This document shows, piece by piece, positions 19,297 to 27,877 of a DNA stretch of 64,000 nt. Position numbers and translations under genes: made by a program. Below the pieces are notes generated by a model. It was not told where the DNA came from. It made no database searches and was given only the letters and a program-made list of their open reading frames with translations. The stretch's first letter is position 1, and each line of letters opens with the position of its first letter. Source of the DNA: Planctellipticum sp942493135 (GTDB lineage Bacteria > Planctomycetota > Planctomycetia > Planctomycetales > Planctomycetaceae); the NCBI GenBank assembly GCA_942493135.1, contig OW818684.1, positions 248,001-312,000 on the forward strand, written 5' to 3'.

Positions 19297-20706
19297 CTAT
19301 TCGCTTGCCGCGCGTTCCCCCTGCTGTGCGTTCTCAACGACCGGCTCTGAATTCTCAGCAACCAGCTCCGCATTCTCAACAACAGGCCCCGCGTCTTCGA
19401 CAGCCGGCGGCACAGGCTCCGCGGCAGTTTCTTCGACAGCTGGTGCAGCCGCTCCCGCCGCTGCCGCGTTCGCTGCCGCCGCAGCATCCATCGCCGCACT
19501 GATGGCCGCCTGCTCGCGTTCCATGGCCCGCCGCATCCGCTCTTCCTGTTCGAGCCGTTCGCTCTCCCGTTCGGCGTACGCGACGATCTCGTCGACCTGC
19601 TCTTCGCTGAGCTCGCCCATCTCCATCAGCTGATCGGGTTCGATCACCGACAGGTCGTCGAAGCTGAGGAAGCCCTGCGAAACCAGAGCTTCCGCCAATT
19701 CCGGACTCACTTCCGGAATGACCGAAAAGGCCCCGACCGCCCGATCGAGCTGCTCGTCCAGCTCTTCGCGGGTCATCACTTCAATGTCCCACCCGACCAG
19801 CTTCGACGCCAGCCGGACGTTCTGCCCCTTTTTGCCGATCGCCAGCGACAGCTGGTCGTCTCGCACCAGCACGATCACGCGCCCCAGCATCGGGCACAGA
19901 ATGACGTCTTCCACTTCGGCCGGCTGCAGTGCGTTCGGGACCAGCACCTGCAGCGAATCATTCCAGCGAACGATGTCGATCCGTTCGCCGCACAGTTCGT
20001 CCAGAATATTCTTGATCCGGGCGCCGCGGACACCGACACAGGCCCCGACCGCGTCGATATTGTTATCGATGCACGACACGGCGACCTTGGACCGGTAACC
20101 CGCTTCCCGAGCCAGCGAACGGACTTCGATCACCCGCTCGGCGACTTCCGGAATCTCCAGCTCGAACAGCCGGCGCACAAATTCCGGATGGGTCCGCGAC
20201 AGGATGATCTTCACCCGGCTGCCCGCCTTGCGGACTTCCAGCACGATCGCTCGCACGCGCTCCGAAACGCGGAAACCCTCGCCGGGAATCTGCTCGCCGC
20301 GAGGCAGGAAACCTTCCACTTTGCCGAGATTGACGATCGCGGCGCCCCCTTCGACCCGCGTGACTGTTCCCGACACAATCTGATGCCGCAACTCGGCAAA
20401 CTCGTCGTAAACCGAATCGCGTTCGGCTTCGCGAATCTTCTGAATCATCACCTGTTTGGCGGTCTGAGCCGAAATCCGTCCGAGAATATCCCCGAGCTCG
20501 TCGGCGTCGATCTCCTTGCCGTCGCAATGAACGGTCGGATTTCCGCTGGCGCGATCGATCGAAGCAACAATCTCGTTTTCTTCGCCGAAATGCTTGCGGG
20601 CCGCCGAAAGGACAGCCTGTTCGACGCCTTCGAAGACGATTTCTTTATCGATATTCTTATCGCGATGAATTGCATCGACGATCCGAAGAAGTTCACTGCC
20701 GTTCAT
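19297..20706 (-). CDS. nusA: Transcription elongation/antitermination factor NusA
   Basis: NusA binds RNA polymerase and modulates pausing, termination and antitermination. The protein has 469 residues: an N-terminal polymerase-binding domain (1-125), S1 (IVSGTVTRVEGGAAIVNLGKVEG), KH1/KH2 (EVRSLAREAGYRSKVAVS and GKKGQNVRLASKL) and a helix-hairpin-helix acidic-repeat-like segment. It ends in an Ala/Glu/Pro-rich tail of about 70 residues. ATG 20706 is chosen over the upstream frame because GGGAGG precedes it by about 10 bases and the protein then begins MNGSELL. It heads the infB-rbfA run. No rimP lies upstream; instead there is a structured RNA unit ending about 190 bases before the start. Confidence 0.96.
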   Translation of the reverse strand: MNGSELLRIVDAIHRDKNIDKEIVFEGVEQAVLSAARKHFGEENEIVASIDRASGNPTVHCDGKEIDADELGDILGRISAQTAKQVMIQKIREAERDSVYDEFAELRHQIVSGTVTRVEGGAAIVNLGKVEGFLPRGEQIPGEGFRVSERVRAIVLEVRKAGSRVKIILSRTHPEFVRRLFELEIPEVAERVIEVRSLAREAGYRSKVAVSCIDNNIDAVGACVGVRGARIKNILDELCGERIDIVRWNDSLQVLVPNALQPAEVEDVILCPMLGRVIVLVRDDQLSLAIGKKGQNVRLASKLVGWDIEVMTREELDEQLDRAVGAFSVIPEVSPELAEALVSQGFLSFDDLSVIEPDQLMEMGELSEEQVDEIVAYAERESERLEQEERMRRAMEREQAAISAAMDAAAAANAAAAGAAAPAVEETAAEPVPPAVEDAGPVVENAELVAENSEPVVENAQQGERAASE

Positions 20707-20892
20707 AATCCGCCATTCCTCCCGGCCCGGTTGTTTCACGCCACCCCGGCCAACCGGGACCTGGCTTCAAGTTGTCGCCCGGTTGCCGAGTGAACGCCAA
20801 TCCGCGTTCGACCACGACATCCATGCCCCGCCGACTCCTGCCCGCGAGGACTGCTGCACTCCGACACCAACTCAAACAACCGCCATCAAAAC

Positions 20893-20917
20893 AAAAAAGC
20901 GGGCACGAGTCCCGCTT
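20893..20917 (-). terminator. Intrinsic terminator of the RNA unit upstream of nusA
   Basis: On the minus strand AGCGGG, a 7-nt loop (ACTCGTG) and CCCGCT are followed directly by a run of T. This is a standard Rho-independent terminator. It lies about 190 bases before nusA, so it either ends a separate small RNA or acts as a leader attenuator. Confidence 0.85.
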
Positions 20918-21127
20918 CCAAGCGACCCCACTGGTGGGTGGAGATCGGTCAAGCACATGTCTCCCCGTTGATACCGGGGCGGCCTGAGGATTACGGGTCT
21001 CCCCGTGCTAGTCAGGTGACATGGTCGCTGCCTCCGACCTCGAAGCCGAGACTCACCGCCACCACTTGTACAAAACAACAACGGGCCGGACCGGATCCAG
21101 ACCATCCCCATTTCAACACAAGTGCTG
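20893..21127 (-). ncRNA. Candidate structured small RNA (family unassigned) upstream of nusA
   Basis: About 235 nt lie between a strong promoter (21134-21162) and a T-run terminator, with no credible open frame inside. The minus-strand sequence holds several perfect hairpins: CTCG-GCTT-CGAG, GGTCG...CGACC, ACGGG-GAGA-CCCGT and CCCCG-GTATCAA-CGGGG. The last two are enclosed by CATGTC...GACATG. A longer-range pairing of GGGGATGGTC near the 5' end with GACCGATCTCC near the 3' end would close the whole molecule as an elongated rod, as in 6S-type RNAs. I found no SRP RNA, tmRNA, RNase P or tRNA signature. It could be a free small RNA or a nusA leader. Confidence 0.6.
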
Positions 21128-21133
21128 CAGCTG

Positions 21134-21162
21134 ACGATACAAGTGGTCCATCCAACTGTCAA
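21134..21162 (-). promoter_or_regulatory. Strong sigma-70 promoter for the small RNA
   Basis: The minus strand has TTGACA (21162-21157, perfect -35), a 17-base spacer and TATCGT (21139-21134). The predicted start is near 21127. It reads into the structured region that ends at the terminator 20893-20917. Confidence 0.75.
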
Positions 21163-21354
21163 GCACTTTGTCGCAATTGGCGCTGGAGGTTGCGCTTACC
21201 GAACCGACTGACTTTCCCCGCTTTCGCTCGTCAGCCAAACGATCGAGCCGGGGCCGTCACTGCGACAACTGACACTCTGGGTACCCTGAGTCGCCTGCGA
21301 GCTTCGGGAGGGCCGCATTTTCTGAAGAAGGTCCGCTCATCCTGGTTCCTCATG

Positions 21355-21383
21355 TTGACCGTTAACGGTTTTACGGGTTGAAT
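21355..21383 (+). promoter_or_regulatory. Sigma-70-like promoter for the secreted TPR gene
   Basis: TTGACC (21355-21360), a 17-base spacer and TTGAAT (21378-21383) read toward the TPR gene, whose ATG is at 21496. The implied leader is about 105 bases. The interval between this and the divergent small-RNA promoter contains no gene. Confidence 0.5.
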
Positions 21384-21495
21384 CGTGCCCGAGGGTCGTA
21401 GAGGTCATCTGCCGCGCGACAGGACGTTACGGGGCAGCCGGAGCGGGGGCAGTTCCCTCGTTCTCGACGACAAGTTTGCTGGGGGGAGTGTCCGC

Positions 21496-23010
21496 ATGTC
21501 CTGGAATCTGGTTCCTGGTTCACGTTCGCGTTCTGTAGTCCACGGACGAGCCCTTCGCGCGGCCGGCACGGTTCTCTGCGGGGTGGCGGCAGTCGTATCG
21601 CAGCAGATGGTCGCGCCCGTTCACGCTCAGGGGCTGCTGCAGAATAACCGACTCCTGAATCAGGCCGGCAATCCCGAACAGGAAAAAATGAAGGAAGATG
21701 CCCAGGAGGCGTACCAGACTGGGGAGTACCCCGAGGTCGTGGAACTGACCTCCGCCGTCCTGGCCCAGAATCCGCAGGACCACGTCGCCCTCTACCTGCG
21801 AGCCAGCGCCCGCGTCGAAATGGGAATCAGCGGTCGCGATCTGAATACACTTCGCGCCGGCATCGAAGACTCCCGGAACGCCCTGCGCTTCGGCGGCAAC
21901 CAGGTCGTGAACTACTACCTCCCCTACTTCTACGGCATGACCGGCCTTGCTCAGCTCGAAGGCCGTAAGGAGCATGCCGAGGTCGTCGTGCAGTTTGCCG
22001 ACAGCGTCCTCGCCCGCCCCACCCTGACTCCCGACGACCGGGCCAACATTCTCTTCCAGCGCGCCAACGCCCGGGTCTATCTGAAGGACTATGACGCGGC
22101 CACCAAAGACTTTACGTCGGCGATCGCAGCCGTCCCGGCCCACCTGGGGGCTCACCTGGGTCTCGCCGACTGCTACCTGCGGGACGGCAAACCTGATCTG
22201 GCTCAGGCAGCGTTTACCGCCGCCGTACAGTCCAACGCCGAGAATCCGCTGGTCTACAACAACCGGGGGATGTTCTTCCAGCAGCAGGGCCGGCACGCGG
22301 AAGCGATCGCCGACTTCAGTCAGGCGATCAAGCTGAATCCGGGTTTCGTCGTCGCCGTGACCAACCGCGGCTACGCGGCATTGCAGATGGGGGACGGGGC
22401 CGCCGCCGAACGCGACCTGAACCTCGCCATGCAGATGGCGCCCAACGTTCCACTGAACTACAGCCTGCGCGGCACGGCTCGCATGGCCCTGGGGCGGATT
22501 CCCGAGGCGATGCAGGACTACAACCAGGCCCTCAAGCTCGATCCCCAGAACCCGATGGCCTACGCCGACCTCGGCTTCGCCCAGTACTTTACCAAGCAGT
22601 ATCCGCAGGCCCTGGCGGCCTTCGACCAGGCGGTGAAACTCGATCCCAACCTGCGATTTCTCGATCCGTGGCGCTTTATGGCCATGCTGCAGGTCGGACA
22701 GGGAGACGCCGCGCCGGCAAAGTTCAAAGACTCACTGACCAAGGCGTTCGTCGAACGGGACTGGACTGACAAAGTCATGCAGTACCTGTCCGATGCGATG
22801 CCCGAGGAGCAGCTTCTCGCTTCGGTCGAGAAGTCCAACCGCCTGCAGCAGGCCGCCCAGACCTGCGAAGGCTGGTACTTCATCGCCGAAAAGAAGAAGC
22901 GGGCTGGCGACCAGGCCGGGGCCACCGCAGCCTACCAGAACGCCATCGCCTCCGGTGCCACACAGCTCTCCGCCTACCGCGGAGCGCAGATGGCGCTGCG
23001 GGCGAACTGA
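21496..23010 (+). CDS. Exported tetratricopeptide-repeat protein
   Basis: This 504-residue protein begins with an Arg-rich signal peptide (ALRAAGTVLCGVAAVVSQQ, ending HAQG). It is then built of TPR hairpins, clearest at NPLVYNNRGMFFQQQGRHAE, AIADFSQAIKLNPGFVVAV and AMQDYNQALKLDPQNPMAY. It is probably a periplasmic or surface scaffold. ATG 21496 has GGGGGGAG about seven bases upstream and begins the signal peptide; the longer frame to 21385 is rejected. It is monocistronic, with its own promoter and a strong terminator at 23039-23075. Function beyond protein binding is not inferable. Confidence 0.85.
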   Translation: MSWNLVPGSRSRSVVHGRALRAAGTVLCGVAAVVSQQMVAPVHAQGLLQNNRLLNQAGNPEQEKMKEDAQEAYQTGEYPEVVELTSAVLAQNPQDHVALYLRASARVEMGISGRDLNTLRAGIEDSRNALRFGGNQVVNYYLPYFYGMTGLAQLEGRKEHAEVVVQFADSVLARPTLTPDDRANILFQRANARVYLKDYDAATKDFTSAIAAVPAHLGAHLGLADCYLRDGKPDLAQAAFTAAVQSNAENPLVYNNRGMFFQQQGRHAEAIADFSQAIKLNPGFVVAVTNRGYAALQMGDGAAAERDLNLAMQMAPNVPLNYSLRGTARMALGRIPEAMQDYNQALKLDPQNPMAYADLGFAQYFTKQYPQALAAFDQAVKLDPNLRFLDPWRFMAMLQVGQGDAAPAKFKDSLTKAFVERDWTDKVMQYLSDAMPEEQLLASVEKSNRLQQAAQTCEGWYFIAEKKKRAGDQAGATAAYQNAIASGATQLSAYRGAQMALRAN

Positions 23011-23038
23011 GACGCTTCACGAGGCGCCGAATACGAAA

Positions 23039-23075
23039 GGGACCGGTGATCGCTGACGATCACCGGCCCTTTTTT
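23039..23075 (+). terminator. Rho-independent terminator after the TPR gene
   Basis: CCGGTGATCG (23043-23052) and CGATCACCGG (23057-23066) form a perfect 10-bp stem with a CTGA loop, extended by GGG/CCC across a bulged A. Six T follow. It closes the TPR transcript before the convergent ketosynthase-like gene. Confidence 0.92.
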
Positions 23076-23100
23076 AATTCGCTCAATCGGCCACAGCCGC

Positions 23101-24420
23101 TCAGATCGCTTCGACGACCGCCGCGCTGGCCTGGCCGAAACGGGTCACGTTGACGCTGAGCACCACCTTGTTGTTCGTCGCGAGCGGCTCGCCCCGCACG
23201 ACGTTCAGCGGGCAGGCCGGGTCCGGCGTGTCGTAGTTCAGCGTCGGCGGAATCAGCCCGTTCTGCAGCCCGATCACCGAGGCTGCCAGTTCGAGCATCC
23301 CCGAACCCGCGCCGCTGTTGCCGAGGTAGCTCTTGGGAGCCGTTACCGGAATCTTCCGCCCCAGTTCGGCGCCGAAGACGTCGTGGATCGCCTGCGATTC
23401 GGCAATGTCGATGTCTTGAGTCCCCATGCCGTGGGCGTTCACGTGACCGATCTGGTCCGGCCGCAGTCCGGCCGCTCGCAGAGCGGAGACCATCGCCGCT
23501 GCCATCGCCTTGCGGAACTGCGGCGCGCCGGTCTTGTCCGAGACGCAGGTCGCCCCCGTCCCCAGTATCTTGCCCCAGATTTTGGCGCCGCGGCGTTCCG
23601 CGTGCGCCCGATCTTCCAACAGCAGCGTGCAGGCCCCTTCACCCACGACCCGCCCCGCGCGGTGCAGGTCGAACGGCCGGCAGCGCTTTTCGGGTTCGGC
23701 CGGCGTCGACGCCAGGTCGCCGAACAGCGCCATATGCAGTGTCTTGATCGGGTGCAGCGTCGTGCCGGTACACCCGGTGATCATCATGTCCGCCGAGCCG
23801 CGGAGCAGAATCCGCATCGCTTCGCCGATGACGATATTTCCCGAAGCGTCGTCCATCGTCAGCGAATTGGTCGGCCCGCGTGCGTCGGTTGTGATGCTGA
23901 TGTGACACGCAGGCATGTTCGGCAGGTATCGCAGCAGCCACAACGGCTCCATGCGGGGGAGTCCTTTCGGCCCCCAGTCCGCGAAATCGAAAGGCTTTGA
24001 ATGATTCTCGCCGCAGCAGGCATCGGCCGCGGAGGCCAGAATGTCCGGCGCGCTGAGCATCAGGTTGCCGCCAAACTCGATCCCCAGCCGTTCGTGATCG
24101 ACGGCGTCCAGATTCAAGTCCGCGTGCTTGAGGGAGAGCATTGCCGAGGCCACGCCGAGCTGAATCTCGCGGCACATCGCCTTCAGGCTCTTTCGCAGTT
24201 CTTTCAGGTAAATCTTGCGGGCGGCCTCGTCGGTGAAATCCTTAACTTCCCCCCCCACGTAATCGGGCGAGGCGACTCCGGGAAAGAAATCCGAGCGGGC
24301 GACTCCCGATTTGCCGGCAGCCAGGCTGTTCCAGAATGGTTCGATCCCGATCCCGATCGGACTGACCACTCCCAGGCCGGAGATTACCACTTCGCGGGCA
24401 GACGCAGAGGACGCGCTCAT
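23101..24420 (-). CDS. Ketosynthase-fold protein lacking the active-site Cys (chain-length-factor-like)
   Basis: The 439 residues align along their length with beta-ketoacyl-ACP synthase II: start VVISGLGVVSPIG, middle RPFDLHRAGRVVGEGACTLLLED, and VNAHGMGTQ with His330. The nucleophile motif, normally TACxSG, reads TMDDASG, so Asp191 replaces Cys. The second catalytic His (normally KSxxGHxxGAAG) is Asn368 in KSYLGNSGAGSG; Lys363 is kept. It therefore should not condense acyl chains. It may be a partner subunit, like the chain-length factors of type II polyketide synthases, or an acyl-binding or decarboxylating relative. No ACP or partner ketosynthase is adjacent. The start is ATG 24420. Confidence 0.88.
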   Translation of the reverse strand: MSASSASAREVVISGLGVVSPIGIGIEPFWNSLAAGKSGVARSDFFPGVASPDYVGGEVKDFTDEAARKIYLKELRKSLKAMCREIQLGVASAMLSLKHADLNLDAVDHERLGIEFGGNLMLSAPDILASAADACCGENHSKPFDFADWGPKGLPRMEPLWLLRYLPNMPACHISITTDARGPTNSLTMDDASGNIVIGEAMRILLRGSADMMITGCTGTTLHPIKTLHMALFGDLASTPAEPEKRCRPFDLHRAGRVVGEGACTLLLEDRAHAERRGAKIWGKILGTGATCVSDKTGAPQFRKAMAAAMVSALRAAGLRPDQIGHVNAHGMGTQDIDIAESQAIHDVFGAELGRKIPVTAPKSYLGNSGAGSGMLELAASVIGLQNGLIPPTLNYDTPDPACPLNVVRGEPLATNNKVVLSVNVTRFGQASAAVVEAI

Positions 24421-24750
24421 CGGTTGTCAGTTCCACAAGGCCAAAACCGCGACCGGGGGACGAACAGCGCCGCACCTGGCCAACCGGCTTAAATCGTCTC
24501 GCGACCGGTTCATTGTCGCGTCGACGGACTGGATAGAAAACTCGATTTGAAACGGTTTTGCAACCGAGACCGTTGCCGGATCGTCGAATCCCTATGCCAT
24601 CTTTCAGGTTGCGTTGCTGGACGCAATTCTGACTCCATCCGGGCCGGCGAGCCTGTTTTCGTCCATCCGGCCGGGAAAACTCGCCCGAATCCGAGCGGCC
24701 GGACACAACCCGACCAGTCCCGGCGCCGGTAAATCGGTCCCCGACGAATT
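24421..24750. other. Intergenic region upstream of the ketosynthase-like gene
   Basis: This 330-base stretch lies between the phosphatase stop and the ketosynthase-like ATG. It is locally AT-richer around 24540-24600 and contains an imperfect palindrome (AACGGTTTTGCAACCGAGACCGTT) that could be part of a promoter or operator for the ketosynthase-like gene. No gene or RNA is recognised. Confidence 0.4.
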
Positions 24751-26079
24751 TCACTCACGATTTTTTGGCAACGGTGTCGGGGACTTTCCCCAGCGGGCTT
24801 CGTGCTGCATCTGCTTCCGCTGCCACTGGACACCCGCCATCAGGATGTCCAGGCAATCCGCGAAGCCGGCCAGCGCGCCCTGCCACTGCTTTGCCGTCAG
24901 CGACTCCCGCGCCCGCCGCGACGCCTGTTCGTGCTGTTTCCAGTCGATCGGCCAGCCGTCTTCATGGGCCGCCTGCGTCAGCTCCGATTCCATCCGCGCC
25001 AGCTTTTCCACAAATGCCGGCTGAATCCGGGCCGAAGCTGTCCGGTACGGCCGCCACGCGACTGTGGCATGGGGATCGAAACCGGGCGGGATGGTGCGCG
25101 CGGCAAGCAAGTGCCGGCGGACAAACAGCCCCCAGAACGTCAGCGCCAGGACCGATCCGGCGATCAGAAACAGCCCCGCGATCGTTTTTTCGGTCAATGC
25201 CGCCAGGCTCAGCCCGATGCAGAACATCGCCGCAATTCCGCACCAGGCAGCAAAACTCCCCCAGCCCAGTTCCTGCCGGTTGAACTGCTGCGGAAGATCG
25301 ATACTCGGCGCTTCGTCGGGCACTTCGCCGGCCCGGACCACAATGACAGTAATATTGTCGGGCCCCCCGCGCAGATTGGCGAGATTCACCAGCAGCCGGC
25401 AGGCCGCCGATGGAGGCAGGTGGGCCGCGACCATTCCCATTTCGGCATCTGTGAGCTGACCGCACAGCCCGTCCGAACAGAGCAGGAATGTGTCCCCTGG
25501 CAGAACCGGGTACGGCCCCTCCAGGTCGACCCGCACTGTCGGGTCAGGCCCCAGGGACCGGGTGATGACATTCCGCGGACACAGGCGTTCCGCCTCGGCG
25601 GGGTTCATTTTCCGCTGCCGGATCATTTCCCACAGCAGGCTGTGATCGGACGTGAGCTGATCGATGTGGAGCCGGCGGATGCGATAGGCGCGACTATCCC
25701 CTACGTGGCCGATCACCGCCCCCAGCGGCCCGAGCAGCAGCGTCGTGCAGGTGGTCCCCATCCGCAGGAAATCTTTGTTTTCCTGCCCCTTGGTGTTGAT
25801 TGCAGAATTGGCGTCCTCGATGGCGGCCTTCAGTGCCTGCATCGGAGGAAGCTGCCGCAGTTTGTCGAACGTGTGGGGGATCGTATCAATCGCGAGCTTG
25901 CTGGCCAGTTCCCCGACCGCGTGCCCTCCCATCCCGTCCGCAACTATAAACAAATGACCACGATTCGTCCAATGTTCGCGGTCGGACCGGAGGTGAACAA
26001 CCCACGCATCCTGGTTGTTCTGCCGGCAGAATCCGATGTCGGACAGGGCCGCGTATTGAACCGACTGCTCCCAGAACAT
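24751..26079 (-). CDS. Membrane-anchored PP2C-family serine/threonine phosphatase
   Basis: This metal-dependent phosphatase probably reverses Ser/Thr kinase signalling, which is abundant in planctomycetes. Of 442 residues, 1-255 form the PPM domain with all metal motifs: SDIGFCRQNNQDAW, VADGMGGHAVGE, GDSRAYRIR, LLCSDGLCGQL and GGPDNITVIVV. Two adjacent membrane helices follow at about 275-320 (FAAWCGIAAMFCIGLSL and IAGLFLIAGSVLALTFWGLFV). A C-terminal cytoplasmic helical region of about 120 residues completes it. No kinase gene is adjacent. The start is ATG 26079. Confidence 0.93.
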   Translation of the reverse strand: MFWEQSVQYAALSDIGFCRQNNQDAWVVHLRSDREHWTNRGHLFIVADGMGGHAVGELASKLAIDTIPHTFDKLRQLPPMQALKAAIEDANSAINTKGQENKDFLRMGTTCTTLLLGPLGAVIGHVGDSRAYRIRRLHIDQLTSDHSLLWEMIRQRKMNPAEAERLCPRNVITRSLGPDPTVRVDLEGPYPVLPGDTFLLCSDGLCGQLTDAEMGMVAAHLPPSAACRLLVNLANLRGGPDNITVIVVRAGEVPDEAPSIDLPQQFNRQELGWGSFAAWCGIAAMFCIGLSLAALTEKTIAGLFLIAGSVLALTFWGLFVRRHLLAARTIPPGFDPHATVAWRPYRTASARIQPAFVEKLARMESELTQAAHEDGWPIDWKQHEQASRRARESLTAKQWQGALAGFADCLDILMAGVQWQRKQMQHEARWGKSPTPLPKNRE

Positions 26080-26389
26080 CGTGGCCCCGACCCGTTAAGA
26101 ACTCTGCATCGCCAGCAATGGTCCCATTCGATCCCTGCACCGCCAAGCCCGCTCCAAGACAATGTCGGGTGGCGCCGGTCACATTCGATCACGACACCGT
26201 AATATATCGGACGAATCGCTCGGCGACACAGGCCAGCGATCTCGCCGACAAGCAATTTCGGATTCCCGGAGGCCCGGTGGCGCCGTCGGCACAACCATTG
26301 ACCAGCCCCGAACTTCGGCCGAACTTCTTGCAGACCCCGCGCCGATAGCATAAACTGTCGCTGATATCTTTAGCTCTGGGAGACCGTAG
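26080..26389. other. Divergent intergenic region between phosphatase and DUF1501 genes
   Basis: These 310 bases must hold the promoters of both divergent genes. An AT-rich TATATT lies at about 26201-26206 on the minus strand but without a good -35 match. No hairpin, repeat or small gene stands out. Confidence 0.4.
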
Positions 26390-27877
26390 ATGCTCCGGAT
26401 TCTCGGGTCGGAAAAGCGACTCTGTCACGGCATGTCCCGACGCGACCTGCTCGAAGTCGGCGGCGCCAGCCTGGCGGGCCTGTCATTGCCGCAGCTCCTG
26501 CAGTCGCAGGCCCGGGCCTCGTCGGGGAGCGATCACTTCGGACGGGCGAAGAACTGCATCGTCCTGTTCCTCTACGGCTCCCCCAGTCAGCTCGAAACCT
26601 TCGACATGAAGCCGGAAGCTCCTGTCGAAATCCGCGGCACCATGCAGCCGATTCCGTCGAACGTCCCCGGACTCGACGTCTGCGAACACCTGCCGCAGAT
26701 GGCCGGCATGATGGACAAGGTCACCGTCCTCCGCTCGCTCCACCACGACCACCCGATTCACGGCGTCGCCTGGGCGATGACCGGTACGGCAGTCATTGAC
26801 GTCAACATGGAGCTGAGCCCGAACGACCCCAAGCACCAGCCCTACTTCGGCTCGGTCGTCGAATACCACGACCGGCAGAAGCGGGGCGGGCTCCCGTCGC
26901 ACCCGCAGAACGTCGCCCTCCCCTTCCCGTTCAGCTCGCAGCGGACCGGCGAGGTGAATCGCGCCGGCCCCTACGCCGCCTATCTGGGGAGCACGTACAA
27001 TCCACTCTGGACCGAGTTCCAGGGAGAAGCTTCGCGCTCGGTCTACAAGACCCTCCGCGATCAGAACGTCGAAATCTTCGATCCGTATGTCGGCTGCAAA
27101 CCCGACAGCTATTTCCGCATGGCTTCCACCGCCATGCCCGAGGCGCTGACCCTCGACCGGCTCAATCGGCGACGGTCGCTGCAGCAGCAGCTCGACGTCG
27201 GCCGGCGCGACCTGCAATTGCTCGACAAGTCCCGCAACCTCGATGGCTTCCAGCAGATGGCCTACTCGCTGCTGGCGTCTCGGTCGGTTTCGGAGGCCCT
27301 CGACGTCCGGCGGGAAACGAACGAGATCCGCGATCTCTACGGCATGTCCCTCTTCGGCCAGAGCTGCCTCGCCGCCCGCCGGATGGTCGAAGCCGGCACC
27401 CGGCTGGTCAGCGTCTTCTGGGACGAATACGGCCTCGCCGGCGATGCGTGGGATACCCACTGGAACCACTATCCCCGCATGACCGACCAGCTCTTGCCGC
27501 AGTTCGACAAGGCCTTCGCCGGGCTGGTCACCGACCTCGACCGCCGGGGCCTGCTCGACGAAACGCTGGTCGTCTGCCTCAGCGAACACGGCCGGACGCC
27601 AAAGCTGGCCAACGTCAAAGGAAGCGGTCGCGATCACTGGGCCAGAGCCTACTCCGCCGTCCTCGCCGGCGGCGGAATCGCCCGCGGCAAAGTGGTCGGC
27701 GCAACCGATCAGATCGCCTCCGACGTTACCGCGAATCCGGTTTCGCCCAAAGACGTGTTGGCGACGATGTACCACCTGCTCGGCATCGAGCCGCACGGAT
27801 TCATGCCTGATCGCACCGGCCGGCCGCAGCCAATCGTACCGGACGGCACCCGAGTCCTGACCGAGCTGCTGGCGTGA
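26390..27877 (+). CDS. Tat-exported DUF1501 protein (alkaline-phosphatase-superfamily fold)
   Basis: DUF1501 proteins are strongly expanded in planctomycetes and belong structurally with the sulfatase/alkaline-phosphatase superfamily; no reaction is established for them. This one has 495 residues. The N-terminus carries the Tat motif SRRDLLEVGGASLAGLSL. Family hallmarks follow: CIVLFLYGSPSQLETFDMKP near 50-70, LRSLHHDHPIHG, a central GQSCLAARRMVEAG, and the late VCLSEHGRTPK plus SGRDHWARAYSAVLAGGGI. It shares a 4-base overlap with the downstream GGQ protein gene, so the two are probably co-translated. Planctomycetal DUF1501 genes usually accompany DUF1549 or DUF1553 cytochrome genes; none is present here. 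Confidence 0.92.
   Translation: MLRILGSEKRLCHGMSRRDLLEVGGASLAGLSLPQLLQSQARASSGSDHFGRAKNCIVLFLYGSPSQLETFDMKPEAPVEIRGTMQPIPSNVPGLDVCEHLPQMAGMMDKVTVLRSLHHDHPIHGVAWAMTGTAVIDVNMELSPNDPKHQPYFGSVVEYHDRQKRGGLPSHPQNVALPFPFSSQRTGEVNRAGPYAAYLGSTYNPLWTEFQGEASRSVYKTLRDQNVEIFDPYVGCKPDSYFRMASTAMPEALTLDRLNRRRSLQQQLDVGRRDLQLLDKSRNLDGFQQMAYSLLASRSVSEALDVRRETNEIRDLYGMSLFGQSCLAARRMVEAGTRLVSVFWDEYGLAGDAWDTHWNHYPRMTDQLLPQFDKAFAGLVTDLDRRGLLDETLVVCLSEHGRTPKLANVKGSGRDHWARAYSAVLAGGGIARGKVVGATDQIASDVTANPVSPKDVLATMYHLLGIEPHGFMPDRTGRPQPIVPDGTRVLTELLA

Noticed and set aside
20920..21060. Possible tRNA or SRP RNA upstream of nusA
   Set aside because: The hairpins do not make a cloverleaf, there is no TTCGAATC-type T-loop, and the SRP GGTCAGGTCCGGAAGG core is absent. 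It is kept only as an unassigned structured RNA.
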